A stretch of DNA of 9,020 nt. Origin: an uncultured Azospirillum sp. GTDB taxonomy: Bacteria > Pseudomonadota > Alphaproteobacteria > RF32 > CAG-239. The notes under the pieces were generated by a model, which was not told the DNA's origin, searched no databases, and saw nothing but the letters and a program-made list of their open reading frames with translations. The stretch's first letter is position 1. Every line of letters begins with the position of its first letter. The stretch is from positions 1 to 9,020 of the forward strand of contig CABUAP010000045.1 in NCBI GenBank assembly GCA_902489675.1. The letters run 5' to 3'. The translations under genes were made by a program, and so were the position numbers. Below, piece by piece: positions 6,659 to 9,020 of this stretch.

Positions 6659-7516
6659 CTACTCAAATCGGCCTTTGCTATAGCCCACATATTCATCACG
6701 AGACATCACGGGGTCACCAAAATCTTCCGCACACCTTTCAACCATGTGCACCGCTTCAATTTCTTCCCCTTCATTATAAACCGTCAAGGTATAATAATAA
6801 TACTCCTTTCCTTTATATGTCTCTATCTTACTATAAACCGTGTCATCACATTCATAAGTAATCCGGTCTTCCTCATTTTCAATCAATGCGCACTCTAATT
6901 CTTCAAAAAGTCCACCCTCTTCATATTCGGCTATTTTATTCGGATAAAGCCGTCTATCAGCAGTGTACTTTTCATTACCTTGCCAGTAGTATTGGCCAAA
7001 TCGCGGATTCTTAAATTCCTTATCCGGAACTTTCGGCGCATAGCGCCACCGGCGATGCAACGGCGGCGGAACCGTCGTGTCGCCGCACTCTGTCGCTTCC
7101 GTCTGCAGATACATATCCAAAATGCCGCCGCCGTTCAGAAACTCTTTTTTCTTAAATCGTTCATAATATTTCAGATCTTTTGTCAGTTCTTCCCGAAGAT
7201 AAGCGCGGCATTTGCCATCCGCGCCTTTGCCCACCGAATAAACGTCTATCCGATAACTCCGACCTCTGTGCAGATTTTTGCATTCATAAACAACATGCGC
7301 CCCTTCATCTTTGCTTAAAACGCACGTCCATTCCGACCGATGATAAAGCGGATCCGTATTGCGGATACCGAATTCGTCCATCTCATAACATCCACGGTAT
7401 CGGTTCGAGCTGCACAAGCGATTACTAAAAAACTCATTCTTTAAACGACCCGCCGCGGCTTCCCCGCTCAGCATCAACAATAAAAGTGCCGGAAAATACA
7501 GATATTTTTTATTCAT
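6659..7516 (-). CDS. Unrecognised secreted cysteine-rich protein with an internal duplication, 285 aa
   Basis: The family is not recognised. The N-terminus is a typical Sec signal peptide: two lysines at 3-4, a hydrophobic core at about 6-17 and an A-A-A-G cleavage region at about 20-23. No lipobox cysteine is present. The mature protein of about 263 residues is charged and aromatic, with nine cysteines (35, 43, 65, 79, 103, 144, 209, 223, 262). An odd number means at least one is unpaired or pairs between chains. Two segments resemble each other: TCVLSKDEG..YEC (64-79) and ECALIENEE..YEC (208-223), both C-x13-C with YEC at the end. Each is followed by a tyrosine-rich beta-like stretch and a further Cys (103 and 262). 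A periplasmic or exported protein of two disulphide-bonded modules is likely. It has its own promoter. The ribosome binding site is weak. Confidence 0.8.
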   Translation of the reverse strand: MNKKYLYFPALLLLMLSGEAAAGRLKNEFFSNRLCSSNRYRGCYEMDEFGIRNTDPLYHRSEWTCVLSKDEGAHVVYECKNLHRGRSYRIDVYSVGKGADGKCRAYLREELTKDLKYYERFKKKEFLNGGGILDMYLQTEATECGDTTVPPPLHRRWRYAPKVPDKEFKNPRFGQYYWQGNEKYTADRRLYPNKIAEYEEGGLFEELECALIENEEDRITYECDDTVYSKIETYKGKEYYYYTLTVYNEGEEIEAVHMVERCAEDFGDPVMSRDEYVGYSKGRFE

Positions 7517-7547
7517 CTCTCAAAACTTTCTCTGGATGTTTTTAAAT

Positions 7548-7577
7548 ATCATATATTTTGCCGACACTTATTGTCAA
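7548..7577 (-). promoter_or_regulatory. Promoter of the secreted cysteine-rich protein gene
   Basis: TTGACA (7572-7577, perfect) and TATGAT (7548-7553) are 18 nt apart on the leftward strand. The predicted start near 7541 leaves a leader of about 25 nt. The -35 box begins 4 nt beyond the stop of the lysozyme-domain gene, and no terminator separates the two, so read-through from that gene is possible. Confidence 0.65.
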
Positions 7578-7581
7578 GCGA

Positions 7582-8565
7582 TTACTCTTCCCTCAACCAA
7601 TATACATCCTGCGGCAGATACGGCATATCAACACCATATTTCATTTTCTGCAGCAAATTTTGTTGACGTTGCTTTTCTTTCAAAAAACGCTCAAACATCA
7701 ACAGGTGATCCCGTGTCCAATTGTTTCGATCTGCCTGAATATTTCTCCGAGAGCTTTCTGCCGCAGCATCCGCATATCTCCCTTCTTCAATTGCCCGCCG
7801 AAAATTAACATAATCGCGAAATTTAGTCGCACCAAGGTTATAAGTCATATCAACAATCGGCTTTTGTAAAAACGGATGCAGATTGTCAAACTCCGGGATC
7901 TCTTTTCGCGCATCATCCACCGCAACTTGATAATCGATATTATACAAACGATCCGCTTCTTCCGGGCTGATTCGAAGATCGCTTTCTGTTTCAAATGCTC
8001 CTGCCCGCAAATTTTGCCCGGCTAAAGGATCAATATTTATTCTCATCTCCCGGTCAGCATCTTCATCACTCACCCCATTGTTCCAACGAACTGTTTTACG
8101 TTTTCTCGGGCTTTGAATATTCGTTCCCCAACCGATCGTCCGGTTATTGGTAGAATCCAAATACGGATAAGGACGCATTTCTTCCCATTCTTTACTTCCT
8201 TTTTGCAAATTTTGGTATCTGGTATTATCACCATCAGCCATTTTTAACATTTCACGGTCATATAAATCATCCTCATCCAACATTTCATGTTTCCGATTTG
8301 CCGACAAAGGAAAAGCTTGAAATTTGTCGGTCATCGGCCAATTAACATCCTGTGAATAACGCGGATATAATCCCAAACTGTTAACCCGTACCGGCTTTTT
8401 GTTCATCCCCCTCTCGTTTTCCTGTACCGAATTAGTTTCCCGATTTTGTTCAACCAATCCTTCGGCATAAGCAGGATCAATTTCTCCTCTTCTGGCTAAA
8501 TCACTAACCCATTCTGCCGCCATTCTGCGGCTCCAATTTTTTCTGACATTAAATTTTCCTTTCAT
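7582..8565 (-). CDS. T4-type (GH24) lysozyme-domain protein with long N-terminal extension, 327 aa
   Basis: GH24 enzymes cut the MurNAc-GlcNAc bond of peptidoglycan. Residues about 122-295 fit the T4 lysozyme fold: E128-x8-D137-x5-T143 in WEEMRPYPYLDS and RTIGWG, matching T4 E11, D20 and T26 in identity and spacing. ISPEEADRLYNID then corresponds to T4 ITKDEAEKLFNQD, and MTYNLGATKFRDYVNFRRA to the QMGETGVAGFTNSLRM region. An extension of about 121 residues with no recognised domain precedes it; its first 45 residues are basic and amphipathic (WSRRMAAEWVSDLARR), and about 50 mostly polar residues lie between GWGTN and ISPEE. There is no signal peptide or membrane helix, so export would need a holin-like or other route. 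The start at 8565 fits a 25-nt leader but has a weak ribosome site; Met15 at 8523 has GGAG 7 nt upstream. No other phage gene is seen nearby. Confidence 0.82.
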   Translation of the reverse strand: MKGKFNVRKNWSRRMAAEWVSDLARRGEIDPAYAEGLVEQNRETNSVQENERGMNKKPVRVNSLGLYPRYSQDVNWPMTDKFQAFPLSANRKHEMLDEDDLYDREMLKMADGDNTRYQNLQKGSKEWEEMRPYPYLDSTNNRTIGWGTNIQSPRKRKTVRWNNGVSDEDADREMRINIDPLAGQNLRAGAFETESDLRISPEEADRLYNIDYQVAVDDARKEIPEFDNLHPFLQKPIVDMTYNLGATKFRDYVNFRRAIEEGRYADAAAESSRRNIQADRNNWTRDHLLMFERFLKEKQRQQNLLQKMKYGVDMPYLPQDVYWLREE

Positions 8566-8586
8566 TAATTGTCTTTGTTTTAACAG

Positions 8587-8639
8587 TTACATATTTTATA
8601 TACAATAAACGTAATAAGCAATCAATACAAAATATGTAA
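8587..8639. repeat. 11-bp inverted repeat bracketing the lysozyme-domain gene promoter
   Basis: TTACATATTTT (8587-8597) and AAAATATGTAA (8629-8639) are exact inverted copies. The match continues with one mismatch to 13 of 14. Their centres are 42 bp apart, close to four DNA turns, so both would lie on the same face. The predicted -35 and -10 boxes sit between them. A pair of operators for a looping or cooperative repressor is a fair inference. Confidence 0.5.
8597..8625 (-). promoter_or_regulatory. Promoter of the lysozyme-domain gene
   Basis: TTGATT (8620-8625) and TATATA (8597-8602) are 17 nt apart on the leftward strand. The predicted start near 8590 is about 25 nt before the ATG at 8565. 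The whole 8566-8650 stretch is very AT-rich, so other -10 boxes are possible. Confidence 0.5.
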
Positions 8640-8651
8640 TATAATCACAAT

Positions 8652-8686
8652 AAAAAAGGCGGCCTTTTGCCAGGCAGCCTTTTTTT
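8652..8686. terminator. Rho-independent terminator after the small membrane protein gene, symmetrical
   Basis: AAAAAAGGCGGCC and GGCAGCCTTTTTT form a stem with one mismatch around an 8-nt loop, with T-runs on both strands. It ends the leftward unit from the right edge and isolates it from the lysozyme-domain gene. Confidence 0.8.
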
Positions 8687-8747
8687 AAACGTCAAAATAT
8701 TCCTCAATCGTCAAAACTTCTTCCACTCACGACGGATTTTGCCTCAT
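8685..8747 (-). other. Short coding-like frame with one internal TGA, after the 88-aa gene
   Basis: An ATG overlapping the stop of the 88-aa gene (ATGA) opens MRQNPS, then TGA at 8727-8729, then VEEVLTIEEYFDV and TAA at 8685-8687 directly at the terminator. The second part could start at GTG 8726. It looks protein-like and is placed like a last small gene of an operon, but 13 codons are too few to be sure. It may be a decayed gene or chance. Confidence 0.2.
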
Positions 8748-9010
8748 TTCTCGTCGACCACCATCGGCAACAGCGGCGAAAGCATAACCAGCACCATAAT
8801 GACAATCGGAACAATAAAGCCCCAGATTCCTGTGTTCACAAACAAACTGACCACCGCCATAATAACATACAACACCGCCAAAAACATCAGAACGAAAACA
8901 CCGCGTTTATACCAGAGTTTGCAAACGGGGGAAGCTTTTTTGTAAAAATGCAGAAGCACGTCGACAAGTACAAAAAACATCAACGCACACCCGAGATAGG
9001 TAAACATCAT
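8744..9010 (-). CDS. Small integral membrane protein, 88 aa, three helices (5' end may lie outside)
   Basis: Not recognised. The 88 residues hold three hydrophobic segments at about 4-22, 38-57 and 62-82, joined by a basic loop (HFYKKASPVCKLWYKR) and a short NTG turn. The C-terminus is short and charged (VVDEK). This suggests an inner-membrane protein with both short loops exposed. Two consecutive ATG codons at 9005-9010 could start it, but no ribosome binding site is seen and the frame stays open to the window edge, so it may be the C-terminal part of a longer protein. Size and topology would also fit a holin, but nothing specific supports that. It is followed by 57 nt and then the terminator at 8652-8686. 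Confidence 0.6.
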   Translation of the reverse strand: MMFTYLGCALMFFVLVDVLLHFYKKASPVCKLWYKRGVFVLMFLAVLYVIMAVVSLFVNTGIWGFIVPIVIMVLVMLSPLLPMVVDEK

Positions 9011-9020
9011 AATAAAATTC

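Noticed and set aside
8727..8729. TGA read as tryptophan in this organism
   Set aside because: All clear genes use TGG for Trp, have no internal TGA, and nagA ends with TGA, so the standard bacterial code applies.
8744..9010. Holin next to an endolysin: the 88-aa three-helix protein and the lysozyme-domain gene as a lysis cassette
   Set aside because: A terminator (8652-8686) and a separate promoter divide them, no other phage gene is visible, and the 88-aa frame may be a fragment of a larger protein. Size and topology alone do not make a holin.

Overview
The window looks like chromosome from a Gram-negative bacterium, most likely an alphaproteobacterium. The main reasons are the overlapping mtaB-ftsY pair, an arrangement often seen in that class, and an FtsY that is little more than its NG core. 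The intergenic DNA is AT-rich. A host-associated relative of the gut alphaproteobacteria is possible, but that is inference. No rRNA, tRNA, IS element, CRISPR array or integration site was found.

Layout. mutY, truncated at the left edge, reads rightward and ends at a bidirectional terminator (941-984). Everything else reads leftward. Listed from left to right, these are: an unrecognised membrane protein (999-2099), preceded by a probable 52-residue small ORF (2077-2235) and a good promoter with a palindrome over its -10 box; ftsY and mtaB (2406-4356), an overlapping pair with its own promoter; nagB and nagA (4504-6455), overlapping by 4 nt, with their own promoter and a strong terminator; a secreted cysteine-rich protein with an internal duplication (6659-7516); a protein with a T4-type (GH24) lysozyme domain and a long N-terminal extension (7582-8565); and a small three-helix membrane protein (8744-9010), closed by a terminator and possibly continuing past the right edge.

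How the genes work together. MutY is DNA repair, MtaB is tRNA modification and FtsY is membrane-protein targeting: core functions. NagA and NagB form a complete two-step route from N-acetylglucosamine-6-phosphate to fructose-6-phosphate. The last three leftward genes are accessory and unrecognised apart from the lysozyme fold. Each of the two intact ones has its own predicted promoter, so they look like independent units rather than one cassette. Four predicted promoters sit so that the 5' leader would be only about 22-26 nt, which helped to choose starts.

The best leads are the lysozyme-fold protein without a signal peptide together with the 11-bp inverted repeat bracketing its promoter, the duplicated C-x13-C module of the secreted protein, the 52-residue small ORF, and the MtaB that stops before the usual C-terminal TRAM domain. 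None of these by itself demonstrates a new system.
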